Below, in pieces: positions 30,132 to 38,276 of a stretch of 64,000 nucleotides of DNA (its first letter is position 1; every line of letters starts with the position of its first letter). Under the pieces are notes generated by a model. That model saw only the letters and a program-made list of their open reading frames with translations, made no database searches and was not told where the DNA came from. The DNA is from Phycicoccus jejuensis (lineage in GTDB: Bacteria; Actinomycetota; Actinomycetes; Actinomycetales; Dermatophilaceae). Position numbers and translations under genes: made by a program. Location: NCBI RefSeq assembly GCF_000720925.1, contig NZ_JOEE01000009.1, forward strand, positions 61,202-125,201, in the 5' to 3' direction.

Positions 30132-31373
30132 GTGACCTACTCCGCGCACGACCGTGAGCGCTGGGTCGCCGAGGACCCGGCGCAGAAGCTCTCGGACCGC
30201 GACGACTTCGCCCGCGACCGGGCCCGCCTCCTGCACTCCTCGGCGCTGCGTCGGCTGTCGGCCAAGACGCAGGTCGTCGCGCCGTCGTCCGACGACTTCG
30301 TGCGCAACCGGCTCACCCACTCGCTCGAGGTCGCGCAGATCGGCCGCGAGATCGGCGCCGCGCTCGGCTGCAACCCCGACGTCGTCGACACCGCCTGCCT
30401 CGCGCACGACCTCGGCCACCCGCCGTTCGGGCACAACGGCGAGTCGGCGCTCGACGCCGTGGCGGCCGGCGTCGGCGGGTTCGAGGGCAACGCCCAGACC
30501 CTGCGGCTCCTGACCCGGCTCGAGGCCAAGCGCTCGCACGCCGACGGCCGTCCGGCCGGGCTCAACCTCACGCGGGCCAGCCTCGACGCGGCGACGAAGT
30601 ACCCCTGGCGGCGCGGCGGCGGCCCGACGCCGACGACCAAGTTCGGTGTCTACGACGACGACCTCGACGTCTTCACCTGGTTCCGCGCCGACGCCCCCGC
30701 GGGCCGCCGGGCCTTCGAGGCCGAGGTGATGGACTGGGCCGACGACGTCGCGTACTCGGTGCACGACGTCGAGGACGCCATCGCGTCGGGCTGGCTCGAC
30801 CCGCGTCGGCTGCGCGACGGCGCCGACGTCGACGCCGTGCTCGAGGTCGCCGGCCGCGTCTACGAGCCGGGCCTGGGCGCCGACGCCCTGGGCGCCGCGC
30901 TCGAGCGCGTCCTCGCGACCGGGGCGGTGCCCGAGGTCCACGACGGCTCGCGGGCCGCTCTCGCCGCGCTCAAGGACATGACCTCGCGGCTCATCGGCCG
31001 GTTCGCCGTCGCCGTCGAGGTCGCGACCCGGGCCGCCCACGGCGACGACGCCCTCGCCCGGCACGGCGCGACCCTCGTCGTCCCCGCCGAGGCCCGGGCC
31101 GAGTGCGCGGTGCTCAAGGCCGTCGCCGCGCACTACGTGATGCTCGCCGCCGAGCGGGTCGCCGTCTACGAGATGCAGCGCGAGGTCGTCGCCGCGCTCG
31201 TCGACGCCTACCGCACCGACCCCGCCCGGCTCGACGCCGACCTGCGCGCCGACCACGACGCCGCGACCGACGACGCGGCCGCCCTGCGGGTCGTCGTCGA
31301 CCAGGTGGCGTCGCTGACCGACGTCCGCGCGCTCGCGCTGCACCGGGCGTGGTGCCGCCGCCCGACGGCCTGA
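30132..31373 (+). CDS. dgt: Deoxyguanosinetriphosphate triphosphohydrolase
   Basis: A 413-residue HD-domain dNTPase that releases triphosphate from dGTP or other dNTPs. RLTHSLEVAQIGREIG gives the first metal His and CLAHDLGHPPFGHNGESAL the HD pair. The distal Asp is in MDWADDVAYSVHDVEDA. TAGGCT precedes the GTG by 7 nt. It is followed 43 bp later by dnaG, an order common in actinobacteria that ties dNTP control to replication. Confidence 0.95.
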   Translation: MTYSAHDRERWVAEDPAQKLSDRDDFARDRARLLHSSALRRLSAKTQVVAPSSDDFVRNRLTHSLEVAQIGREIGAALGCNPDVVDTACLAHDLGHPPFGHNGESALDAVAAGVGGFEGNAQTLRLLTRLEAKRSHADGRPAGLNLTRASLDAATKYPWRRGGGPTPTTKFGVYDDDLDVFTWFRADAPAGRRAFEAEVMDWADDVAYSVHDVEDAIASGWLDPRRLRDGADVDAVLEVAGRVYEPGLGADALGAALERVLATGAVPEVHDGSRAALAALKDMTSRLIGRFAVAVEVATRAAHGDDALARHGATLVVPAEARAECAVLKAVAAHYVMLAAERVAVYEMQREVVAALVDAYRTDPARLDADLRADHDAATDDAAALRVVVDQVASLTDVRALALHRAWCRRPTA

Positions 31374-31416
31374 CGCCGGCACGACCTAGACTCGGCAGCG
31401 GACGAAGGGAGGTCGG

Positions 31417-33357
31417 GTGCCGGGTCTCATCAAGGCGGAGGACATCGCCGCGGTCAAGGAGCGGTCCTCGATCGAGGACGTCGTGCGCGACCACGTCACG
31501 CTGCGCGGTGCCGGCGTGGGTTCCCTCAAGGGCCTGTGCCCCTTCCACGACGAGAAGACGCCGAGCTTCACGGTGCGCCCGGCGGTCGGCAGCTACCACT
31601 GCTTCGGCTGCGGCGAGGGCGGCGACGTCATCAGCTTCGTCCAGAAGGTCGAGCACCTCACCTTCTCCGAGGCCGTCGAGCGCCTCGCCGCCAAGGTCGG
31701 CATGGAGCTGCGCTACGAGGAGGGTGGTGGCCCCCGCGAGGGCGGCGTCTCGCTCGGCAAGCGCTCGCGGCTCGTCGAGGCCCATCGTGTCGCCGAGGAG
31801 TACTACACCGGGATGCTGCTCGACCGGGCTCGCTCCGACGCCCGGGTCGGGCGCGACTTCCTGCGCGAGCGGGGCTTCGACTCCACGGCCGTCGAGACCT
31901 TCGGGGTCGGGTTCGCGCCGATGGACGGCGACGCCCTGACGCGGCACCTCCTGCAGAAGGGCTTCACCGACGACGAGGTGACGACGGCCGGCCTGAGCGG
32001 GCGCGGCAGTCGGGGCCTCTACGACCGCTTCCGGGGCCGGCTCGTCTGGCCGATCCGCGACACAACCGGCGACACGGTGGGCTTCGGGGCCCGCCGCCTC
32101 TTCGACGAGGACCGCATCGCCGCCAAGTACCTCAACACCTCCGAGACCCCCATCTACAAGAAGGCGACCGTGCTCTACGGGCTGGACCTCGCGAAGAAGG
32201 CCATCGCCACCGACCGGCGCGCCGTCGTCGTCGAGGGCTACACCGACGTGATGGCGGCGCACCTGGCCGGCGTCGGGGGAGCCGTGGCCACGTGCGGCAC
32301 CGCGTTCGGCGTCGACCACGTCAAGCTGCTGCGCCGCATCATGCGCGACGAGGCCGACCACGCCCCGGCCCGCGTCGTCTTCACCTTCGACGGCGACGCC
32401 GCCGGGCAGAAGGCCGCGATGAAGGCGTTCGGCGAGGACCAGCGCTGGGCCGCGCAGTCGTTCGTGGCCGTCGCGCCGGAGGGGATGGACCCCTGCGAGC
32501 TCCGCCTCGCGCGTGGCGACGCCGAGGTGCGCGCCCTCGTCGACGACGCCGTGCCGATGTTCGAGTTCGCCGTCCGCACGACGATCCGCCGCTTCGACCT
32601 CGAGACCGCCGAGGGGCGCGTCCAGGCGATGAAGGCCGTCGCGCCGATCATCGGCTCGATCCGCGACACCAGCCTGCGTCCCGAGTACGTCCGGACGGTC
32701 TCGGGCTGGCTCGGCGTCGAGGTCGAGCAGGTGGCCGACGCCGTGCGCCGCGCTGGCAAGCTCGCCGTCCCCGACGACGGGCCGGAGCGCCGGCAGACGG
32801 GCACCGACGAGGTCGCCGAACCCGGTCCGGGAGAGGGCGGCCCGGCGATGCCGATGCCCGACCTGCGCGACCCGGTGGTGGCCGCCGAGCGGCAGCTGCT
32901 CCAGACGATGCTCCAGTACCCGTCGCAGTACCCCGAGTCCGTGCTCGACGGGCTGCCCACCGAGGCGCTCACCGCGCCCGCGCACCGGGCGGTGCTCGAC
33001 GGCGTGCGCATCGCCGCGGCCGCCGGCCACCGCACCGGCTCGACGGCCGGCTGGGTCGCCGCGGTCGGCGAGGCCGTCGCGGCGCCGGTGCGTCCGCTCG
33101 TGGCCGAGCTGTCCGTGGCGCCGCTGCCGGTCCGCTACGACGCCTCCACCGGGATGCCCCCGCAGCGCTACCTCGACAGCCTCGCGACGGGGGTCCGGGA
33201 CGCTCACCTGACCCGGCGCATCGCCGACGCCATGGCGTCGCTGCGGCGGGTGCAGAACGACCCCGACGTCGACGCCGACGCGCTGCGCGAGCGCACGACC
33301 GCCCTCCACGCCCTCGAGCTCGAACGGGTCCGCCTGCGGCAGGGGGTGTCGTCGTGA
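31417..33357 (+). CDS. dnaG: DNA primase DnaG
   Basis: A 646-residue replicative primase. The zinc finger is CPFHDEKTPSF ... CFGCGEGGD. The RNA-polymerase and TOPRIM core includes KYLNTSETPIYKK, VVVEGYTDVMAAHLAG and FTFDGDAAGQKA. The C-terminal helicase-interaction domain starts near residue 480. AGGGAGG lies just before the GTG start. Length is normal for actinobacteria. The stop overlaps the next gene (GTGA). Confidence 0.97.
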   Translation: MPGLIKAEDIAAVKERSSIEDVVRDHVTLRGAGVGSLKGLCPFHDEKTPSFTVRPAVGSYHCFGCGEGGDVISFVQKVEHLTFSEAVERLAAKVGMELRYEEGGGPREGGVSLGKRSRLVEAHRVAEEYYTGMLLDRARSDARVGRDFLRERGFDSTAVETFGVGFAPMDGDALTRHLLQKGFTDDEVTTAGLSGRGSRGLYDRFRGRLVWPIRDTTGDTVGFGARRLFDEDRIAAKYLNTSETPIYKKATVLYGLDLAKKAIATDRRAVVVEGYTDVMAAHLAGVGGAVATCGTAFGVDHVKLLRRIMRDEADHAPARVVFTFDGDAAGQKAAMKAFGEDQRWAAQSFVAVAPEGMDPCELRLARGDAEVRALVDDAVPMFEFAVRTTIRRFDLETAEGRVQAMKAVAPIIGSIRDTSLRPEYVRTVSGWLGVEVEQVADAVRRAGKLAVPDDGPERRQTGTDEVAEPGPGEGGPAMPMPDLRDPVVAAERQLLQTMLQYPSQYPESVLDGLPTEALTAPAHRAVLDGVRIAAAAGHRTGSTAGWVAAVGEAVAAPVRPLVAELSVAPLPVRYDASTGMPPQRYLDSLATGVRDAHLTRRIADAMASLRRVQNDPDVDADALRERTTALHALELERVRLRQGVSS

Positions 33358-33890
33358 GGCTGCGCTGGACGGGCCTGCGCGCCCCCGCCGTCCCCGCCGA
33401 CGTGGCCGCCGCCGTCGACACCTCCGGTGGCGAGAAGCTGCTCGCCTGGGCCACGGACGGTCTCGGCACGACGCTCGTCGCCGGGCGCCACCGCCTGTAC
33501 GTCGTCGGTGCCGGCGAGGGGGAGGGGGCCGCGCCCGTCCTGCGGAGCGCCCGCCCCTGGCACCTCGTCGACGCCGGCCTGTGGAGCGAGGACGGCGTTT
33601 TGCGCATCACGTGGGTCGACGACGAACCGCCGCTGCGCGTCGCCCTCACCGAGCCGGGGATGTTCCCCGAGACGCTGCGCGAGCGGGTGCAGGCGTCGGT
33701 GGTCCTCGCCGAGACCATCGAGGTGGGTCGCAAGGGCACCGCCAAGGTCGTCGTGCGGCGTGACCTCGCGACGAATGCGCTGCTCAACCAGGCCGTCCTG
33801 GGGCGCGGCGTCCGCATCTCCGACCCAGGCGTGGCCGACGACGTGCAGGCCGGCATCGACCGCGTCCGCGAGCAGGTCGGGCTGGACTGA
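33354..33890 (+). CDS. Conserved hypothetical protein coupled to dnaG
   Basis: A 178-residue protein whose GTG overlaps the dnaG stop. It is mostly beta strands in the first two thirds (GTTLVAGRHRLYVVGAGEG, GVLRITWVDDEPPLRVAL) and helical at the end (LRERVQASVVLAETIEVG, VADDVQAGIDRVREQVGLD). No catalytic motif, signal or membrane segment is seen. Proteins of this type often sit after dnaG in related actinobacteria, but I know of no assigned function. Confidence 0.82.
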   Translation: MRLRWTGLRAPAVPADVAAAVDTSGGEKLLAWATDGLGTTLVAGRHRLYVVGAGEGEGAAPVLRSARPWHLVDAGLWSEDGVLRITWVDDEPPLRVALTEPGMFPETLRERVQASVVLAETIEVGRKGTAKVVVRRDLATNALLNQAVLGRGVRISDPGVADDVQAGIDRVREQVGLD

Positions 33891-33962
33891 CCCCGATTTC
33901 GGCGGGCGGCCCAGGTGTTGCTATCGTTGCGGCGCTGCTGCGGCGACCCTGCGGCAGCACTT

Positions 33963-34035
33963 TCCCCTGTAGCTCAATTGGCAGAGCAGCCGACTGTTAA
34001 TCGGCAGGTTGTTGGTTCGAGTCCAACCGGGGGAG
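33963..34035 (+). tRNA. tRNA-Asn (GUU)
   Basis: Seventy-three nt fold into a cloverleaf. The acceptor TCCCCTG pairs with CGGGGGA. The anticodon stem-loop is CCGACTGTTAATCGG with GTT at the anticodon. The T-loop is GTTCGAGTC and the discriminator is G; CCA is not encoded. Its 3' end is the integration site of the island that follows. Confidence 0.97.
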
Positions 34036-34036
34036 C
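34015..34036 (+). repeat. attL: 22-bp core at the 3' end of tRNA-Asn
   Basis: The last 21 nt of the tRNA plus one base (34015-34036) are repeated exactly at 51257-51278, beside the integrase gene. This is the standard footprint of a tyrosine integrase using the T-arm and acceptor of a tRNA gene. Confidence 0.93.
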
Positions 34037-34045
34037 GCACGCATA

Positions 34046-34081
34046 GGGCCTCTGACCAGCGGAAACGCCGGTCAGAGGCCC
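34046..34081 (+). terminator. Terminator downstream of tRNA-Asn, element-side copy
   Basis: GGGCCTCTGACC (34046-34057) pairs with GGTCAGAGGCCC (34070-34081). A near-copy lies at 51289-51322 just past attR. The element evidently carries a tRNA-terminator mimic, so tRNA-Asn keeps a terminator after integration. Confidence 0.88.
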
Positions 34082-34303
34082 CTTCGCTTACTCCCTGCAT
34101 CGGATATGCATCGTTTGCACGCCTGTGCAAGAAGCCTGGTGGGATGCCCAGCGCCTCCTGTTCGCGGGCTCCGCTGGAGTTTGGCGAGGCGCGTGCGCGC
34201 TGACAACGCGTGTCCTTCGCGCGTCACCGGAGCCATCGTCGGGAGGACATGCGGGTCCACTGGGACCCTCGCGCAACGATTAGGGGAGCAAGGAGGTGGT
34301 CGT

Positions 34304-34546
34304 ATGCCGGTCACTGCTGAGCGACACCTGGAGTCGTTGGCCACAGCGGCGCGCAGAACGGGCGGGAGCGTCAAGACGCTGCGGCGACGGATCGCGGCGG
34401 GGGAGCTGTCTGCGTATCGAAGCGGTCGGCTCATCCGGGTCGTGGCAGGTGACGTAGATGCTTTGTTCGTCCCGATACCAACGCTCCGCGCAGTGGGAGA
34501 GGGCGCGGCTGCTCGTCGGAGTGCGGCGCGTCGCTCATCCGCCTAG
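34304..34546 (+). CDS. xis: Excisionase-like helix-turn-helix protein
   Basis: An 80-residue protein with a MerR-like winged helix of the excisionase (HTH_17) type: LATAARRTGGSVKTLRRRIAAGELSAYRSGRLIRVVAGDVDALF. Such proteins direct excision by tyrosine integrases. AGGAGG lies 7 nt before the ATG. It sits next to attL, at the opposite end from the integrase. The Ala/Arg-rich tail after residue 60 is variable. Confidence 0.82.
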   Translation: MPVTAERHLESLATAARRTGGSVKTLRRRIAAGELSAYRSGRLIRVVAGDVDALFVPIPTLRAVGEGAAARRSAARRSSA

Positions 34547-34725
34547 CGAGGTTGTGCCGCGTTTCGCGGGCAGCCCTCGATTGCCGCCGGAGTTGATGCG
34601 GCGGGTTCGGGAGGCAAATCGGACCCGCCTACGCCGCCTCGTTGGAGGCGGGACGCAGCGCCGAAGTCACGGATCGACTGTTACGGCGTCGCAGCGGGCA
34701 CAGGCCCCGCAATTAGTCTCGCGGT

Positions 34726-35319
34726 ATGCCCGAGTTCAGCTGGCGACCGGCCAACGACGCGACGAGCGAGGACGTCGAGGCCGTGTTCGACGCCGGCGGC
34801 GCCAGCAAGTGCCGCTGTCAGGCGCTCAAGGCCCCGGGCTGGATCTGGCGCGACACGACCCAGGATGAGCGCGATGCCGCGCTCTTGGTGCAGGCCGGCT
34901 GCGGCACGGCCGGCCCCACGTCCGGCCTCGTTGGATACATCGACGACGAGCCGGCGGGATGGGTAGCGGTAGAGCCGAGGAAGAACTACCCGAGAATCTG
35001 GGCCCGGCAGAAGTCGTGGATGCGGATGGATCCCGACCTTGAGGGCGTCTGGTCGGTGACTTGCTTCGTCGTGCGCAAGGGCTTCCGTCGAAAGGGGCTG
35101 ATGTACGAGCTCGCAGCCGCCACAGTCGAATACGGCAGGCAGGTCGGTGCTCTCGTCCTCGAGGGCTACCCCACCGAGCCACTACCAGGGAAGACCGTGA
35201 TCTGGGACGAGGCGTCGGTCGGGCTGCTTCAGGTCTTCCTCGACGCAGGCTATGAGGTCGAGGCGTCGCCCACCCTGCGCCGGAGAGTGGTGCGATACCG
35301 GCTCGGCGCGTCGTCCTAA
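34726..35319 (+). CDS. GNAT-family N-acetyltransferase
   Basis: A 197-residue protein. The GNAT acetyl-CoA site is VWSVTCFVVRKGFRRKGLMYELAAATVEYG. An N-terminal motif SKCRCQALKAPGW is typical of a GNAT subgroup of unknown substrate, and DAGYEVEASPTLRRRVVRY is the end. TAGTCT lies 6 nt before the ATG. It is island cargo with no evident link to the metal genes. Confidence 0.88.
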   Translation: MPEFSWRPANDATSEDVEAVFDAGGASKCRCQALKAPGWIWRDTTQDERDAALLVQAGCGTAGPTSGLVGYIDDEPAGWVAVEPRKNYPRIWARQKSWMRMDPDLEGVWSVTCFVVRKGFRRKGLMYELAAATVEYGRQVGALVLEGYPTEPLPGKTVIWDEASVGLLQVFLDAGYEVEASPTLRRRVVRYRLGASS

Positions 35320-35649
35320 CGGTCGGTTAAGCAGACCTGGGGAGACTCGTGAGACGAGTAAACGCGACCACGTGGAAGGGGTACTTCAGGTCGAACGGGC
35401 AACAACCGCGTTCCGATGGATTAGCCGTTCGAGCCCAACGGAGTAGGCGTCTCTGGGCCACGCCGCTGTAGCGGCGAAAAGTGGCGATCCGCGGCGAATG
35501 TGTAGCCGCCTATGGGTGCCCCTACAGCGAGGTGCTGGCCTCGGCACGGGTGCAATGGTCCGGGTAGGGGCCGGCCTTTTGTTCGGCTCACCGCGACGGT
35601 CCGGATGGGAGGCGGCCGGGCGGGCACGCGGTGGGGCACGATGTCGGCC
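35320..35649. other. Intergenic stretch, possible insertion-sequence footprint
   Basis: No convincing coding frame is present. CGCCGC-TGTA-GCGGCG (35461-35476) is a compact hairpin followed by AAAA and then AGTGGCGATC, which looks like the end of an insertion sequence. No transposase remains. Base composition is lower in GC than the core genes. Confidence 0.35.
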
Positions 35650-35680
35650 TTGACCCTCAAGCAGGTCGAGACGGGAGGTT
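35650..35680 (+). promoter_or_regulatory. Putative MerR-type promoter
   Basis: TTGACC (35650-35655) is followed by a 19-bp spacer and GAGGTT (35675-35680). The spacer holds the imperfect dyad CTCAAGCAGGTCGAG. A 19-bp spacer with a central dyad is the hallmark of MerR-family targets, and a MerR-like start codon follows at 35687. Confidence 0.5.
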
Positions 35681-35686
35681 GCAGTC

Positions 35687-36405
35687 GTGGAGAACGAACT
35701 GCTCGGCATCGGCAAGGTGTCAGCTCTGAGCGGCTTGCCCGTCAGCGCACTGCGTTTCTATGACGGGGCCGATGTGCTGCCGCCGGCGCTGGTGGACCCG
35801 TCGTCGGGGTATCGCTACTACCGGCCGGACCAGGTTCGCCAGGCACGTCTGGTGGCGCACCTGCGGCGCGTCGCCATCCACTGGACGGGATCCGGACAGT
35901 GGTGGCCGAGCCGACGCACGCGGGACCGGTCCTGGCGGCCCACCTGGACCGGCTAGAAGCGGGCCTGGCCGACGCACGCAGGGAGATCTCCATCGTCCAT
36001 GACCTGCTCAAGAACACGGAGACTCCCATGTACCACTGCACCCTGCCCGCCATCGCCCTAGTCCAGGCCCTGCGTGAGGTGAGGTACGCGGTCAGCCACG
36101 AACCGACGGAGGAGCGGCTGCACGGGGTCTACCTTGACAGCGAGGCCGGACGGGTGCGGGTGGTTGCGACCGACCGGTACCGGCTCGCCGCCAGCGCCAT
36201 GTCCGCTTGCCTTGAGCGGCCCTCGGTGGGCGACAGCCTTGCCCAGAGGCTGCGGTTTCCGCGTCGCTCGGACCGGGATGCCCCCGAGTCCCGTAGAGAT
36301 CGACGCACTGGCCGACCTCTTCGCTCGTCGCGTTCCGAGGTTTCGTTGCGAAAGCCCTGCGCGGAGGTTAAAGGCCGGGTAAAGTCATCGTCAGCGGAAG
36401 GGTAG
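35687..36405 (+). pseudogene. Frameshifted MerR regulator fused to a DNA polymerase III beta-like domain
   Basis: The frame opens with a clean MerR helix-turn-helix, LGIGKVSALSGLPVSALRFYDGADVLPPALVDPSSGYRYYRPDQV. Near 35880 the reading frame is lost. Adding one C to the ATCCACTGG run restores LDGIRTVVAEPTHAGPVLAAHLDRLEAGLADARREIS and a beta-clamp-like start (ALREVRYAVSHEPTEERLHGVYLD, VRVVATDRYRLA). The sequence decays again after about 36225. MerR proteins with a DnaN-like C-terminus are known in actinobacteria. The first frameshift could be a sequencing error, but the later decay argues for a real pseudogene. Confidence 0.75.
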
Positions 36406-36720
36406 GACAGAGGGTCGCAAGGGCCCGACGAAATCCGGTCTGCGACAGCCCGTAGGGCTTGGCAGGGAAGCCACCCGAGAAGTCTTCGGGACGACAAGTG
36501 AATCCAGCAGTTCGGGTCGGTACTCACCCACTCCGTGCAGGGCGGAACCGGTGAGGACGGACGAAGCACCAAGGGCGCAGGGGCTCGCGGTGGACCGGAC
36601 TCACGGCCAGGTGGCCTGGCCAGCTCCGCAGGGGGAGCTGACTCCACAGCCGCCGAACCGACACCACGGCGCCCCGTCCGACCACCACGTCGGGCGGGGC
36701 GCTGCCGCATTTCGTGTGAT
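36406..36720 (+). ncRNA. Candidate structured RNA of unknown class
   Basis: About 300 nt are packed with short perfect hairpins: AGCCC-GTA-GGGCT, GGC-AGGGAA-GCC, CCCGA-GAAGTCT-TCGGG, GGCCAGG-TGG-CCTGGCC and AGCTCC-GCAGG-GGGAGCT. No frame gives a plausible protein. The density suggests a group II intron 5' part, an IS605/IscB-type omega-RNA, or another element RNA. No partner ORF (reverse transcriptase, IscB) is found nearby. Class assignment is open. Confidence 0.4.
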
Positions 36721-37118
36721 GCGGCGGCATCGAGGGAAGTGCAGGCGCGCCGCTCGGTCCGCGCGAGTTTCGAACGCCAGGTGGCCAGCGCGATGAAACT
36801 CTCGCCTGCCGATAAGCAGGGCTGCCTGCGGTTCGCGCTGAAGGTTGTGGGGACGTTCCTGTCGGCGGCCCGTCTGCGGTGCGTCCGGGTCTACCGGCAG
36901 CTCTTCCATCCGCTCATGGGGCGCCGCGGGTTCGCGTGAACTGGCTCAGCGATGTCCTTCATGCCACGAGCGAGATTTCCCTCTCGGCTGGTGGCTCTGG
37001 CCGTTACCGATGGGACTTGCGGCCAACCCACTCAAGGCCGAATTGTTCTGTCTTGGAGTCGAGTCGGTGGTTTCAGATTGCCACCCTTGGAGATGGCGAG
37101 GGCGAGCAAACGTTCCGG
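36721..37118. other. Gene-poor stretch before the sulfite exporter
   Basis: Only short frames occur. One (ending at 36939) includes MKLSPADKQGCLRFALKVVG and may be a fragment of an unknown gene. I see no promoter, tRNA or insertion sequence. It probably continues the decayed region at 35.7-36.7 kb. Confidence 0.4.
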
Positions 37119-37931
37119 TCAGGAGAGCTGCAGGGCGCTGCGTGCTCCGGTGTAGAGGGCGACGGCCGTCAGGAGGAGGGCGAAGGCGCGGGTGAGGTGG
37201 CGGGGGGTGACGAGCGTGCTGATCCGTCCGCCGACGAGGCTGCCGAGGACGGCGACGGCGGTGAAGGTGGCGATGAGGGGCCAGTCCTGCTCGGCGGTCG
37301 TTGTCGTGACGCGGGCGGCGAGAGCGGTGGCGCTGTTGACGACGATGACGAGGAGGCTGGTGCCGACGGCCACGGGCATGGGGAGCTGGAGCACAAGGAT
37401 GAGCGCGGGGACGAGGGCGAACCCGCCGCCGACCCCGAAGAACCCGGTGAGCAGACCGACGACGGTGGCGGTGACGACGAGCTTGACCACCCGGGGGCAG
37501 GCGCACCGCAGCGGGCGCAGGGTGAGCATAGGGTCATGGGGCCCGACGGAGGGGTCGCCCTCGGCGGGGTTGGACCGGAGGGAGCGGCGCAGCATGAGGC
37601 CGGCGACGAAAAGCATGAGCGCGGCGAACGACGCAAGGAGGACGGCGGCGGGGACGTGGGCGCCGGCGGCGGTCCCGGCGAGGGACCCGGCCGTCCCCAG
37701 CGCGCCGAAGGTCAGGCCCTGCCCGAAGCGGACGTTCCCGCGGCGGGCGTGCGGGACCAGAGCGATGAGCGAGGTGGCGCCGACGATGAGCAGGGAGCTG
37801 GTCGTGGCGTGGTGGGGGTCCTGACCCAGGAGATAGACCAGGGCCGGGACGGTGAGGATCGAGCCGCCGCCGCCGAGGGCGCCGAGGGACAGGCCGATGA
37901 GCAGTCCGACGGGCAGGACGAGGGCGGACAC
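37119..37931 (-). CDS. TauE/SafE-family sulfite/thiosulfate-type exporter
   Basis: A 270-residue membrane protein with about eight helices in two related halves (LIGLSLGALGGGGSILTVPALVYLLG; VGLLTGFFGVGGGFALVPALIL). The paired G-G-G/S-x-L-xVPAL motifs are the TauE/SafE signature. It likely exports sulfite or another sulfur oxyanion made from persulfide oxidation. It follows the persulfide-dioxygenase/rhodanese gene on the same strand. The start is the GTG at 37931. The 134-146 segment has Cys residues (RCACPRVV), possibly redox-relevant. Confidence 0.92.
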   Translation of the reverse strand: MSALVLPVGLLIGLSLGALGGGGSILTVPALVYLLGQDPHHATTSSLLIVGATSLIALVPHARRGNVRFGQGLTFGALGTAGSLAGTAAGAHVPAAVLLASFAALMLFVAGLMLRRSLRSNPAEGDPSVGPHDPMLTLRPLRCACPRVVKLVVTATVVGLLTGFFGVGGGFALVPALILVLQLPMPVAVGTSLLVIVVNSATALAARVTTTTAEQDWPLIATFTAVAVLGSLVGGRISTLVTPRHLTRAFALLLTAVALYTGARSALQLS

Positions 37932-38091
37932 GGTGGGGCTCCTTTGGTCGAGGTGCCGGGGGCAGGGCCTCCGGGTGAGATGAGGCTCCTGCCCCCGGCG
38001 GTCGTGGCGACCGTGCCGCGGGGCGGCGTGGTGGCCACAGTGGGCGCCGTCGGGAGGGGGTCCGGGCGCCCGGTTCGGTGGGCTGGGGCGG

Positions 38092-38244
38092 CTAGCGGCC
38101 CGTGGCCGGAGGGGCCGGCTCTGTCGGGACGTGGCAGATGCAGCGGGAACCGGCGGGGACGCTGGCCATCACCTGGTCGGCGTGCTGGCCGCAGCCGGCC
38201 CAGGTGGTGAGGCCGCAGGTGGGACAGGTGGCGGGGCGGCACAC
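38092..38244 (-). CDS. Small cysteine-rich (zinc-ribbon-like) protein
   Basis: A 50-residue protein starting VCRPATCPTCGLTTWAGCGQ and ending in CICHVPTEPAPPATGR. It has a CPTCG pair, a GCGQHADQV segment and a late CxC, consistent with one small metal-binding ribbon. GGAGACC precedes the GTG. It lies between the rhodanese and TauE genes on the same strand and is likely in their operon. Similar tiny proteins occur elsewhere in actinobacteria, with unknown role. Confidence 0.72.
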   Translation of the reverse strand: MCRPATCPTCGLTTWAGCGQHADQVMASVPAGSRCICHVPTEPAPPATGR

Positions 38245-38276
38245 GGAGGTCTCCTTCGGTCGGTAAAGGGTGGGGG

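Noticed and set aside
36406..36720. Cobalamin riboswitch or RNase P RNA
   Set aside because: I looked for the B12-box and the P4 core of RNase P and found neither; the class stays open.
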